Assembly (NCBI GenBank): GCA_964425195.1
Contig: CAYRLG010000015.1
Span: forward strand, 23,102-87,101
Reading direction: 5' to 3'
Source: Desulfamplus sp964425195
Lineage (GTDB): Bacteria > Desulfobacterota > Desulfobacteria > Desulfobacterales > Desulfobacteraceae
Length of the DNA stretch: 64,000 bases
Shown here piece after piece: positions 39,401 through 46,819 of this stretch (positions within the stretch are counted from its first letter, which is position 1; each line of letters begins with the position of its first letter). The notes beneath the pieces are model-generated. The model made no database searches, was not told the origin of the DNA, and worked only from the letters and a program-made list of their open reading frames with translations. Both the position numbers and the translations under genes were made by a program.

Positions 39401-40321
39401 GTGCGTATCTGGAATATAGTCCGAACAGAAACTGAAATAGCCAATAATATTAATAATGAACTTACAGGCAGCGAATCAGGATTAGTTGCTTACTACAAGA
39501 TGAACGAAGGAGCTGGGACTTCATTAGATGATGGAAGTCCAAACTCAAACACTGGCACGTTTGGAGGGTCTCCAACTTGGGTTGCAGGGAAAACACTATC
39601 AGCCCCAGCAACAACTTACACCGTAACAGGCACATCCCGCTTTTGGTCAGGAGGAGGCACAGTATCACCAGCAACTCAAACTGTAAACGCAGGAGCTACT
39701 CCTACACTTACAATTACACCATCAACAGGTTCAAGCATCTCCACTGTAACAGGTTGCGGAGGTGCTTTAGTTGGCAATACCTACACCACTGGAGCAATTA
39801 CAGCAGACTGCACAGTTACCGCTACATTTACACTTAACAGCTACACAGTAACAGGAAGCGTTGCAGGAGGGACAGGTGGGACAATTACCCCATCACGAAC
39901 TGTCAATCATGGAGGGACAACCACATTTACAATCACGCCAGATTGGGGTTATGAACTTGCAACTCTAACTTACTGCGAAAACCCTGTAACACCGCTGCCG
40001 TCACTATCTGGAAATATCTACAGCTACACAACCAGTGCTGTTACAGCAAATTGCAATCTTTCCGCAACTTTCACCCCTAAAACATACACGGTTACTGCAA
40101 TCGCTGCTGCTAATGGTAAAATAAACGGTGCTTCTCAAGCTACTGAAACAGTAACGCATGGAGACACAACCTCATTTACAATAACACCAGATACCGGATA
40201 TGTAATAAATTATGTCTTGGGTTGTAATAGTGATAATACAGGAGGGTTAAGCGGAAATACCTACACTACTGGTCATATTACAGGGGATTGCAAGATTATG
40301 GCTTTTTTCAAGTCTCAATAA
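33467..40321 (+). CDS. Giant secreted mosaic protein with LamG, InlB-type, GLUG and Cys-paired repeats
   Basis: 2,284 residues. A Sec signal peptide (about 1-21, ending VVHA) is followed by a LamG-like domain (nt about 33530-34160), then a long Gly/Thr/Asn-rich beta-repeat region (34170-36700) containing two copies of one module. Next come an InlB B-type repeat (36706-36945, ending LYAKW), a GLUG-repeat region (37010-38045), a jelly-roll-like domain (38080-38710), a second InlB-type repeat (to 38946), a second LamG-like domain (38955-39590) and three C-terminal repeats each with a Cys pair (39605-40321). No membrane anchor, LPXTG, PEP-CTERM or autotransporter barrel is seen. Probably surface-associated or released glycan- or protein-binding factor. 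It starts 103 bases after the adhesin; its stop overlaps the convergent toxin gene by 7 bases. Confidence 0.88.
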   Translation: MIKKSLLITICLIALAAVVHANNYALNFDGTDDYVDCGAINLSGSTLTLECWINPKNFDNPGEGCINLIGTEDGSNAAFLRLGDGDTNMNKIQFVLQISGAQQKLWAITGLSANTWYHIAGVYDAASGMKIYINGILDSSNTQSGAFTSNSTYLIGSNTNGKRAFDGQMDEVRVWNTARTEAEIKANMYKEIATPPTELKAYYKMNDGGGTSLADNSGNNNTGTILGSSWVESFPRTYNVTINDSANSINGTWATDSPSAGTDTWTPSGTGATVSITEIQDKLNAGKSVVINTGTANGEHGTITVSNAIAKTSGGDATLTLEAAYRININAAISSNPNKLNFIATAGKVITDRGRIGQFNLFSGATITTNGGNIILEGVNNSAAGGSFSWEGNSYSCSGTTCRAIEVDGIINAGGGNISLTGLRHNGGTTRGVQINNSVTTTGSGTITINAQGDGTSDGSNIGASGSIEAVNGNITITGDAATTGSGISTDAGSQVKTTGTGNISLISTKGAISGSNLTVISGGTTTITAPTDAAITLDNTNNDFTGAVSITSGGATTLVDKNDLTLGAISVSGAINIASGVGESGNFTLTGAIATTDTTSSAVTLNAGKAAAAGTTTGGDIIISGGSVSVGAGGTALLYTGSIAGSTGVTELTGYVSSYYNSDETSGLAPWVGLYVAYRDLEPSVTYNITISTSASSGGAWATDSPTAGTDAWTPSATGATVSITEIQDKLNAGKSVLISTGSGAGETGDLTINSSITKTAGAEATLTLHAFRNIAVNSQISGSSGFPLNLVLSSRAAAGAVETTLGDVKINAHIKSFGGDITIGGGDSTASGYAIASGTSSNIGGVVISGSYIIDATSDGSGAANTTIPTVATGGNITIRGKGNTTATQANWGIQLRTGSVITGGNGTIELVGYGGNGGNYFWGVASVGVSIEANAYIKANSGNITIKGYAGTGYDRYGIGSGDGSTNNFIGTKGTLTLDGDSLLIRDGTLKVQGGAGGIDIKIPIVGCQTGSGCAVSTLIASGAGDLRLYGDAQAWSATNTYPTRTDNIFVASTNSVAPQTITLSQALYAFGGVIKYNVTYDGNGADSGSVPIDSNTYAESATVTVLGNTATLTKSGYTFDGWNTQSNGSGTTYQPAATFSMGTASVTLYAKWTSSGPTATAPTVGDGSTTPYEIGTLENLYWIAADSSRWAYNYKQTADIDASVTSTWDSGAGWTPIGNNTTKFTGIYDGNGYVINNLTINRPTEYNVGFFGVTSTPAKIRNLTLEGTITGKASVGAIVGVAESGSTIENCVADIAVTAIYNGTGGAGGEQWADAGGIAGDNYGTIVNSSSTGSVSAQGRNVGGLVGYNENCTIQRCFSRANVSITNGNLEGAIGGLVGTLLGTSVIANCYASGTVTASSSYTTTLSAGVGGLVGNIRDTLPTISYSYANGLVTNSEIAGASVTGGLVGVNALGTFANITESFWNNQTSGQASSAGGTGKTTAEMKQMATFTNWDFPTTWHIDESATDPDNNGYPSLAWQGLRHQAATTTKLQEFSSSTTLTDNFTDGTNGNGTNFVWNASAGLSGGGGVAVTLGSDNIWTTKEAYTLNVGSTYTLSAYCQIGGNGGYGALGFSTIPVNSASGSNGMPGSGNFMGVSFHGGNGNWLNDSLLNPDLGGWTDLTYSPTWYFFELVVENTGSNNFNLTFTIKNSDSSGTLGTTHTQHTTTLTNANIASSTALYVFFSADGNRVSAIDNFTIQLSGGAQITSPYHISYDANGGTGTAPPTQTKLHDQPLTLATNSGNLAKTGYTFAGWNTAADGSGTTYAAGSSYTDNVAITLYAKWLQQLDALQFDGVDDYVGCGNLAALQITGTITVEAWIKRQNVNNATQAVVSKYDHSGSHGGYELGISDLNKPYFAVGPNWNDWSGTVTGDVINANQWYHVAGTYDGAYVRLYVDGVLKNTFAYTAGIVDSGYELRLGHRIGPFFPFTGQLDEVRIWNIVRTETEIANNINNELTGSESGLVAYYKMNEGAGTSLDDGSPNSNTGTFGGSPTWVAGKTLSAPATTYTVTGTSRFWSGGGTVSPATQTVNAGATPTLTITPSTGSSISTVTGCGGALVGNTYTTGAITADCTVTATFTLNSYTVTGSVAGGTGGTITPSRTVNHGGTTTFTITPDWGYELATLTYCENPVTPLPSLSGNIYSYTTSAVTANCNLSATFTPKTYTVTAIAAANGKINGASQATETVTHGDTTSFTITPDTGYVINYVLGCNSDNTGGLSGNTYTTGHITGDCKIMAFFKSQ
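34221..34333 (+). repeat. Internal module repeat, copy 1
   Basis: This 113-base segment of the giant secreted protein gene aligns without gaps to 35568-35680 with about eight differences, mostly silent. It encodes WATDSPSAGTDTW followed by TGATVSITEIQDKLNAGKS. The close identity indicates a recent internal duplication. Confidence 0.9.
35568..35680 (+). repeat. Internal module repeat, copy 2
   Basis: Second copy of the module at 34221-34333 (about 105 of 113 bases identical by eye). The surrounding beta-repeat regions are more diverged, so the module may be kept similar by conversion or be the most recent duplication. Confidence 0.9.
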
Positions 40322-40572
40322 ATATCTTTCCGATGCCCTATTTTCAAGATAAAAATGATATTTTCTTCATCACAGCATACATCGAATAAAACTCTATAAT
40401 CGCCCACTCTTAACCTGTAATCAGTCAAAGGGTGGGCTGATAATTTTTTGATAATTGAAACATCAGGAAATTCTATCAGAGATTCTATTGCAACTTTTAT
40501 ATTTTCAAGATGTTGTTTATCTATTTTGGATAGGTCTTTTTTAATGCTCTTAGCATATTGTATCTCAAACAT
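40315..40572 (-). CDS. RelE/ParE-family toxin
   Basis: An 85-residue toxin of the RelE/ParE fold, probably a ribosome-dependent mRNA nuclease. It begins MFEIQYAKSIKKDLSKI and ends with the diagnostic strand pattern YRLRVGDYRVLFDV ... ILKIGHRKDIY, where the Arg, Lys and Tyr are typical catalytic or RNA-contacting residues. The frame opens at a TTG (40581), but the ATG at 40572 matches the family start and overlaps the antitoxin stop by 8 bases, a translationally coupled arrangement. It is convergent with the giant secreted protein gene. Confidence 0.9.
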   Translation of the reverse strand: MFEIQYAKSIKKDLSKIDKQHLENIKVAIESLIEFPDVSIIKKLSAHPLTDYRLRVGDYRVLFDVCCDEENIIFILKIGHRKDIY

Positions 40573-40774
40573 TTTTACCAATACCCTGCCATATCTCTTC
40601 GTGAGATAAAATTTCTCCTTTTGCTACTTCACTTCTTCTGACCTCAATTTCCTTTCTCAGTCTGTTGTATTTATTCTTTTTTAGAAGAATCTGTGCAAAA
40701 TCTGACAAACTTTTTTTATCATCATCATCTAACAATGATATAATTTCTAAAACATCTTCCATAAGTTTTATCAT
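40565..40774 (-). CDS. Antitoxin of the RelE-type pair
   Basis: A 69-residue, highly charged protein directly upstream of and overlapping the toxin gene. Its composition is mainly helical (EIISLLDDDDKKSLSDFAQILL, then a basic segment NKYNRLRKEIEVRRSEVAKG), with the C-terminal SHEEIWQGIG seen in several short antitoxins paired with RelE. It would neutralise the toxin and probably repress the promoter. No clear operator palindrome was found between it and the upstream gene 16 bases away. Confidence 0.85.
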   Translation of the reverse strand: MIKLMEDVLEIISLLDDDDKKSLSDFAQILLKKNKYNRLRKEIEVRRSEVAKGEILSHEEIWQGIGKNV

Positions 40775-40790
40775 CCCATCAGCCGTTTAT

Positions 40791-41660
40791 TTAATCATCA
40801 ACCACATTAACCCGCATACCATTTCCAACCATGGTTTTTCTATTTAGCAAATAAGCATAATAGTAAAAAACTTCGCCATAGTAGCCATCAGGTATAGGCA
40901 CATCAAATTCTTGAATCTCTTTTTTTAGAACTATATTTTTAAATGTTTTTAGTTCGCCTCCATCGTAAAACTCCCAGCCAAATTGCGTTTTCACAATTAT
41001 ATAATTCTCTACGAAAACAGCTGCAAATATTTGAGCCTTGTTTCCAACATCAATGTCAGAAATCTCTAAAGAAGGTGAAACAGTGCCGCAATTATCAGCG
41101 ATTAAATTTAGTGGCAACTTTTCAGGAGTAAGGTTTTTAAGTGAATTAGAAGGTTGGACAATCTTAAAAATATTTTCTTTTAACTTGTTATTTTTAGATT
41201 TTTGAAAATGTACAGCATTACCAAGAAAAACTGTATCTTCAATTTCATAGCCATAAAAAAAATCAATACTTTCACCCGTCTTAATTAATCTATTAATATC
41301 AACTATGAAAGGTTGAACAAGATTAGTAAGTGTCGTTTTACCATACATAGTTATCTCACCGATGTATGGTTTCCAACCAGATTTATCCATTAATACTGCC
41401 CAATTATTGTGCAAGGCAATAGCAAACAGATTTCCAATCTCTCCTTGATGCTCTAAAGGGACTGTAAGATTAGGGGCAATAGTAATAATTTCATTAGAAC
41501 CAACCGTAAAAATAAATTTTTCAGAATCTATTTGACTCATAGGAATAGCTGGCTGTTCAGGTGTAATAGAACGAGCTTCTAAATTACTATTTAGGCTATT
41601 GAATAACAGCATATACCCAACAAAAAATATCCAAAATAATATTCTATTTTGTCTTTGCAT
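40791..41660 (-). CDS. Exported protein with two related beta domains, function unknown
   Basis: A 289-residue protein with an N-terminal signal peptide or anchor (about 7-27). I do not recognise a named family. It contains an internal duplication: WAVLMDKSGWKPYIGEI ... GESIDFFYGYEIEDTVFLGNAVHF in the first half and IIVKTQFGWEFYDGGEL ... GEVFYYYAYLLNRKTMVGNGMRVNV in the second. Each copy has a Gly-Trp-x3-Gly turn and an aromatic FxYGY/YYYAY strand. Such domains occur as tails on large secreted repeat proteins of Desulfobacterales-like genomes, so it may work with the neighbouring giant protein. A good AAGGAG lies before the ATG. Confidence 0.75.
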   Translation of the reverse strand: MQRQNRILFWIFFVGYMLLFNSLNSNLEARSITPEQPAIPMSQIDSEKFIFTVGSNEIITIAPNLTVPLEHQGEIGNLFAIALHNNWAVLMDKSGWKPYIGEITMYGKTTLTNLVQPFIVDINRLIKTGESIDFFYGYEIEDTVFLGNAVHFQKSKNNKLKENIFKIVQPSNSLKNLTPEKLPLNLIADNCGTVSPSLEISDIDVGNKAQIFAAVFVENYIIVKTQFGWEFYDGGELKTFKNIVLKKEIQEFDVPIPDGYYGEVFYYYAYLLNRKTMVGNGMRVNVVDD

Positions 41661-41756
41661 ATTATTCTCCTTTTAATTGTCAAGTGAAGATAGATATTGA
41701 TGAAGTATAGTTGAAATGAGTCAGGTTATTAGTATCAGTTTAGTTTTGTCTAATCT

Positions 41757-43730
41757 CTACACAAACAGCGACAAAATATCTCTTCTTGCATCAACGTGCT
41801 GTATAGTAACATAAACAGTGTCACCGGGTTTGAGATTTAATCCACTGGCTGGAATTCTCCACTCCAACATATACTCTTTTAAAAGAACAGTATAAAAATC
41901 TCTTCTACACTCAAGCACTATAGCCTCCTCTTTAGAGCCTTTCATCCGTTCGAGGAATTTGAAGAGCCAATACTTACGTCTTTGAGATTGGATTTTCCCT
42001 GTATTGGCTACAGGTATCTCAATTATCTGAAGAATTTTATCAAGTTCATCCTTAGAGTATGGTTTTTCGTATCCAAGAACTCCTCGTATCTGACGTTGAG
42101 AGAGAAGATCGTAATACCTTCGGATAGGTGATGTAGCTGTAAGGTAAGCACGAACACCAAGTCCTGAGTGGTTTTCAGCTCTTGTACCGATAATCGCTCT
42201 GTTGAGCTGTTTTCTTTGCATACAGTTAAGAAATATTGACGGCTCAATTCCATGAAACAGCCTCTGCTTAGGGTCTGGCTGAGAACGAAATATTGCTGGC
42301 ATATTGTGCTTTACCAAAAATTCAGCCATCAAGCTGTTGGCAAGAATCATAAATTCAGAAATTAGCATTCGAGAAGGGTTCTCTCTATCTATTCTTGATA
42401 TCCCAATCTCACCGTCATCCTCAATCCAGATATTTATTTCAGGAAGTGTAATCTGCACAGCTCCAGCTTTGAGGCGTTTGTCTCGAAGAACCGTTGCCAT
42501 CTTATGGAGGGTTGTGATGGGATCATCCTCACCATTCATGATATTTGCTTCTGTATAGGTCATCTGGTGGTGAACCTGTATGATACTTGCCACAATCTCG
42601 TAGTCAATTATATCAAAAAAACGGTTTAATCTAACAAGAGTACTTATACCAGGTCTTGGTTCCCGTTCTTTGAGGCTACAAAGCCCTTCTGAGAGATTTG
42701 GAGGAAGCATTGGAATTTTATCATCAGGCATATATATGGAACTTCCTCTCATACGGGCATCTCTATCAATAGGGTCTCCATCTTTGATATAAAAACCAAC
42801 ATCAATAATATGAATGCCTAAAATATAACCATCGTTATTTTTTTGGAGACTTATGGCATCATCATAATCTAAAGTTGATTGACCATCTATTGTTATAAGT
42901 GGAAGTTCTCTTAAATCTCTACGGTTTGGGTCATTTAGAAAATCTTTATGTTTTTGTATAAGCTGAATTGATTGCTGACGAACAGTTTCAGGAAAGGAGG
43001 ATGGGATATTAAGTTTTATGAGATCAATATTTTCATCTTTATGCCAAATGCCAGCTTTAACTAATTTATCAAAAATGTTCTGAATTGAATCTGTACTATT
43101 TTTTGCCATTATAGCACGGGCATCGGCTGCGGTTTTGCTCTCTTTTTCATAGATGTAGTAGTCTTGCAAAATAGTTTTTATCTGTGGATCAGGAACAGGA
43201 GAAATAACGCCTCTCTCAATATCTTTGAGCCATGAGGCACCTAATTCAATCAGACGCTCCTTTTTCTCAGCCTCCTCTATCTTCTTAAATCTCATCTCAA
43301 TCTGAGTTGGAGAGTTTGGAGTAAAACCATCTTGGCTAAACTTAAAATAGAGTTTATCACTAAAGAATGCTCTTACAACAGCAGATTCATGCTCAGATGT
43401 AACAGGAGGATCAAAGCAAAATGATGTCATGGTTTCAATATCAATAGGGGTCTCCTCTTCGTGAAGTAATTCCCATAACTCCTTGATATTGATAGTTTTT
43501 GAGAGTTCCTGTCTTAGGGCAACACTCTGTTTAAGACTTCTTATAATAGAGTCTCTTGTTGCAGTAACATCAAGCAGTTCATTAGAGAGATGGCTAACTC
43601 TTCCTGAAGAGAGATTGACTTCACGATTATGTTCGGTAAGAAGCCTAAGTCGTTGATTTTTTATCTGCAACACAACAGCACATATTATTTTCTGCTGGTC
43701 TATATATTCTACAATATTTCCTATATTCAT
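41757..43730 (-). CDS. RNB-domain 3'-5' exoribonuclease (RNase II/R family)
   Basis: A 657-residue exoribonuclease. The N-terminal 60 residues form a small beta domain, then a helical region, and the RNB catalytic core starts at about 280 with TIDGQSTLDYDDAIS, whose aspartates bind Mg2+. The DVGFYIKDGDPIDRDARMRGSSIY and LPPNLSEGLCSL segments and the C-terminal ATSPIRRYYDL signature follow, and the last 60 residues look like an S1/OB fold. It is shorter than E. coli RNase R (813) and lacks clear N-terminal cold-shock domains, resembling the RNase II-like branch of deltaproteobacteria and cyanobacteria. Confidence 0.88.
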   Translation of the reverse strand: MNIGNIVEYIDQQKIICAVVLQIKNQRLRLLTEHNREVNLSSGRVSHLSNELLDVTATRDSIIRSLKQSVALRQELSKTINIKELWELLHEEETPIDIETMTSFCFDPPVTSEHESAVVRAFFSDKLYFKFSQDGFTPNSPTQIEMRFKKIEEAEKKERLIELGASWLKDIERGVISPVPDPQIKTILQDYYIYEKESKTAADARAIMAKNSTDSIQNIFDKLVKAGIWHKDENIDLIKLNIPSSFPETVRQQSIQLIQKHKDFLNDPNRRDLRELPLITIDGQSTLDYDDAISLQKNNDGYILGIHIIDVGFYIKDGDPIDRDARMRGSSIYMPDDKIPMLPPNLSEGLCSLKEREPRPGISTLVRLNRFFDIIDYEIVASIIQVHHQMTYTEANIMNGEDDPITTLHKMATVLRDKRLKAGAVQITLPEINIWIEDDGEIGISRIDRENPSRMLISEFMILANSLMAEFLVKHNMPAIFRSQPDPKQRLFHGIEPSIFLNCMQRKQLNRAIIGTRAENHSGLGVRAYLTATSPIRRYYDLLSQRQIRGVLGYEKPYSKDELDKILQIIEIPVANTGKIQSQRRKYWLFKFLERMKGSKEEAIVLECRRDFYTVLLKEYMLEWRIPASGLNLKPGDTVYVTIQHVDARRDILSLFV

Positions 43731-43881
43731 AATAAAATTATGATATCAGTATGTATGGTTAAAGTCAATCAGCAGGTCATTACGCTTGAAAAAAATAGTA
43801 ACGTGAAGTAAAATAATCAAAATTTTTAGAAAAAAAATAGAAAATATGATTCAAAATTGTTGGATACAAAAAGAGAGCGTT

Positions 43882-44589
43882 ATGGCTAAGAACAGAAATG
43901 GAATAGAAGTTTTGGAGAGTTACAAAGATATTTATGATATGTTTATGGAAAAGGCATCTGCTGATGAAGAACTTCTTGAAAAAACAAAAGTGCCTCCTGA
44001 ACTTCAAAGTATAAAAGTTAAACTTGATAAACACGGTATGCCATTTTTAGATGGTGCAGGAAATCTTTCCACAATATTCTCAGATTGTACCAAATCAGAA
44101 AAATATAGAGCTGTAAAAAAAGATGGGGGGGTAGAAATAGAGTTAGAAGACGAGAGCAGCTTATCAGAAAATAGTTCAAAACAGGATGAAAATTTCTTAG
44201 AACTTATAGAGGATGCTCTCAAAGGAAAAGATAGAGACTCGATGATGCGTGAAAAATCTGACAGACCTCTTCCTGAGCCAGTACCATTGAAAAAACGCCT
44301 TAAAAGATACCCTCCACCTGAAGACGAGATAGACCTTCATGGATTTACTGCAAAAGAGGCAGAATCCAAAACAGAACTATATTTAAGAAATTGTTGGAGA
44401 AATGGTCTTTTTACAGTACAAATTATTGTGGGCAGAGGGATTCACTCGCCTTATGGTGCTGTTCTACCTGATGTTATAGAAGACCTTCTGACAAGACTAA
44501 AAAGGGAAGGTGTGCTCCTATGGTTTGAGTGGGATAGAAGAACAAAGAGCCAAAGCGGAGCAGTAATTGCATATATAAAACAGTTTTAG
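43882..44589 (+). CDS. Smr-domain protein
   Basis: A 235-residue protein whose C-terminal 90 residues form an Smr (MutS2-like) nuclease domain: EIDLHGFTAKEAESK and IIVGRGIHSPYG correspond to the LDLHG and HGxG motifs, the second altered to GRGIHS. The N-terminal 130 residues are charged and of low complexity (several Ser/Glu/Asp runs). The frame is open from 43846, but the ATG at 43882 with AGAGAG upstream gives a typical N-terminus. Stand-alone Smr proteins nick or cut nucleic acids or act on stalled ribosomes; the role here is not known. Confidence 0.85.
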   Translation: MAKNRNGIEVLESYKDIYDMFMEKASADEELLEKTKVPPELQSIKVKLDKHGMPFLDGAGNLSTIFSDCTKSEKYRAVKKDGGVEIELEDESSLSENSSKQDENFLELIEDALKGKDRDSMMREKSDRPLPEPVPLKKRLKRYPPPEDEIDLHGFTAKEAESKTELYLRNCWRNGLFTVQIIVGRGIHSPYGAVLPDVIEDLLTRLKREGVLLWFEWDRRTKSQSGAVIAYIKQF

Positions 44590-44612
44590 TTACAATTAGA
44601 TTTAAAAATAGA

Positions 44613-45581
44613 TTAACAGATTAATATTACTACAACAATAATTCCCATAATAGAAATCAACGATGACAAGAGCATTAAATCACACGCCATTTTTATCTTT
44701 TCTATGCCAGGCTCTCCAAAGTTTTTACCAATATAGGGCTTCTCCACAAGTGCTCCGTGATAGTAGTTAGAACCTCCAAGTTTTACCTTAAGAGCCCCTG
44801 CAAATGCTGCCTCTGGATATCCTGAATTGGGACTTTTATGTTCCCTACCCTCTTTAATAGCAGTTTTAAACGCTACTACCCCGCGACTGACAGAGAGAAT
44901 AGACGCAGCAACTGAGATTACAACCACAGAAATTCTTGCTGGAATGAAATTTGCTAAATCATCAATTCGTGCAGATGCCTTTCCAAAAAGAATATATCTA
45001 TCATTTTTATATCCAACCATTGAATCAAGAGTGTTTATCATTTTATAGGCAATAGCTGCCGGAACCCCACCAACAAGGGCAAAAAATAGAGGAGAGAGAA
45101 AACCATCAACAAAATTTTCTGCAACAGTCTCAACAGTTGCCTTTACAACGCCAGTCTCATCAAGGTATTTGACCTCTCTGCCAACAATCATTGAAACTTT
45201 AAGCCTTGCTGATTCAAGACGGTTATTAGTTTCTGTAATCTTAAATGCTGCCTCTACCTCTGATGCAGCTCTCTCTAAAGTTCTTGCTGAAAGGCAAAAA
45301 AACATCAACACCACCTCAACTGCAAAGCCTGCAAACTGGTGAATCAGATAAGATAGTTTTATAACTGTAAATGCTATAATCCATGAAGAAAATATAAGAA
45401 AAAGTGCAAAAAGAGAGCCAGCAATAAATTGACTTTTAATTAAACGTCTAAAATGGAGTTCAAAAATAGATATTGCATTGCCCATCCATACAACAGGGTG
45501 AGGAAGCCAACGAGGATCGCCAAATATAATATCAAGAGTATATGCAGCTAAAAGTGTATATATTATAGAGTCATTGAACAT
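44613..45581 (-). CDS. cbiB: Adenosylcobinamide-phosphate synthase
   Basis: Inner-membrane enzyme (322 residues) that attaches (R)-1-amino-2-propanol O-phosphate to adenosylcobyric acid. Family features are DIIFGDPRWLPHPVVWMGNAI near the N-terminus, the conserved YKMINTLDSMVGYKND in the middle and HKSPNSGYPEAAFAGAL toward the end; four or five hydrophobic helices are evident. It is the last gene of the cobS-cobD-cbiB group and lies 45 bases after cobD, whose product makes its aminopropanol phosphate substrate. Confidence 0.95.
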   Translation of the reverse strand: MFNDSIIYTLLAAYTLDIIFGDPRWLPHPVVWMGNAISIFELHFRRLIKSQFIAGSLFALFLIFSSWIIAFTVIKLSYLIHQFAGFAVEVVLMFFCLSARTLERAASEVEAAFKITETNNRLESARLKVSMIVGREVKYLDETGVVKATVETVAENFVDGFLSPLFFALVGGVPAAIAYKMINTLDSMVGYKNDRYILFGKASARIDDLANFIPARISVVVISVAASILSVSRGVVAFKTAIKEGREHKSPNSGYPEAAFAGALKVKLGGSNYYHGALVEKPYIGKNFGEPGIEKIKMACDLMLLSSLISIMGIIVVVILIC

Positions 45582-45626
45582 TTAAGTTCACCATCCATAG
45601 AATGTATTCCGCAATTTATAAAGTAG

Positions 45627-46769
45627 TCATAAAAGTTCTGTTAAAAGCTTTGCTAACTTCAGATTTGTCTCTCTATCTCTTAACGAAAATCTAACAAATT
45701 GGTTTGATAGCCCTTGAAAATTGGCACAATCACGGATTAAGATTTTATGTTTACCAACTTTTTTACACAGCTCTTCTGAGGTGATATTGCCGGTAAGCTC
45801 TGCAAGTAAAAAATAGGTTTGTGCAGGATAGAGCTTTAATCCATTACAAATACGAATCGAATCAGAACAAAGCCCCGCATCATTGCCATTTTTTATATTT
45901 GTAGAATAAGAGCAGTTGTCAAGAGCATCTTCAAAGAGCTTTCTCTCTGTTTGAACAAATAAACGAGTCACCTCAAGAAATGGAGTAATGGTTTCAGGAT
46001 TTTTCAAAATATATGAAGTTGCAGCCTGAGACAGAGCATTTACAGACCATGGTTGATAGTATTGCATAAACTTTTCAACAACATGCGAGTCAGCACACAG
46101 ATAACCTGTTCTCAACCCCGGAATTCTAAATATTTTAGACATGGAAGAGAGCACAATAAGATTGGGAAACGAGGTCTGTGAAATTAGACTTATCTTCTCT
46201 GCATTTATCAAAAATGGAAGATAAGATTCGTCAATAACAAAATATGTTGAGGGATGAGCTTTAAGAAGTTCAATAATACTATCTTTTGGAATAAGTGCCC
46301 CAGTCGGATTGTTAGGATTGCAGATAATTACTGTATCAGCAATCTTTGCCATATCACTAATTTGATTGATATTTGGCTGAAACATATTTTTCGCTTCAGA
46401 CATGCAAAACTCAAACGCTACATTATTCATAATACATCCGTCGCGGTAGTCTGAATAGGTAGGTCCCACAATGAGCACCCGTTTAGATTTGAGAGCTACA
46501 GGCAATGTGTAGATAAACCATGTTGTTCCATTGCCAGCTATTACACGATCAAGCGGTACATTGTAATAACTGCTAAATGTATAAGCCATATCAGCAGCAT
46601 CGGGTTGAGGAAGAGAACGTATAAGGTTGATATTTGTAGCAATAAACTCTTCTAAACCTTCAGGCGGACCTAATGGATTTATGTTGCTACTCATATCTAT
46701 TATCTCATCAATAGAACAGTTATGGATTTTAGCTAATGCCTGAACATTCCCTCCATGACCTTTAATCAT
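45627..46769 (-). CDS. cobD: L-threonine-O-3-phosphate decarboxylase
   Basis: PLP enzyme (380 residues, Salmonella CobD type) making (R)-1-amino-2-propanol O-2-phosphate for the lower-ligand linker of cobalamin. It starts with the typical HGGN and DMSSNINPLGPP elements; ICNPNNPTG and DESYLPF bind the cofactor and SSMSKIFRIPGLRTGY contains the PLP lysine. A Ser/Asn/Asp-rich insertion of about 20 residues (nt about 45870-45935) interrupts the C-terminal domain. Histidinol-phosphate aminotransferase is a close relative, but the N-terminus and the cobS/cbiB neighbours favour CobD. AGGAG precedes the ATG. Confidence 0.92.
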   Translation of the reverse strand: MIKGHGGNVQALAKIHNCSIDEIIDMSSNINPLGPPEGLEEFIATNINLIRSLPQPDAADMAYTFSSYYNVPLDRVIAGNGTTWFIYTLPVALKSKRVLIVGPTYSDYRDGCIMNNVAFEFCMSEAKNMFQPNINQISDMAKIADTVIICNPNNPTGALIPKDSIIELLKAHPSTYFVIDESYLPFLINAEKISLISQTSFPNLIVLSSMSKIFRIPGLRTGYLCADSHVVEKFMQYYQPWSVNALSQAATSYILKNPETITPFLEVTRLFVQTERKLFEDALDNCSYSTNIKNGNDAGLCSDSIRICNGLKLYPAQTYFLLAELTGNITSEELCKKVGKHKILIRDCANFQGLSNQFVRFSLRDRETNLKLAKLLTELL

Positions 46770-46819
46770 AATTTTAAACTCCTAAAAATTACCAAAACGC
46801 TCTTTATTTAGATTAAATA

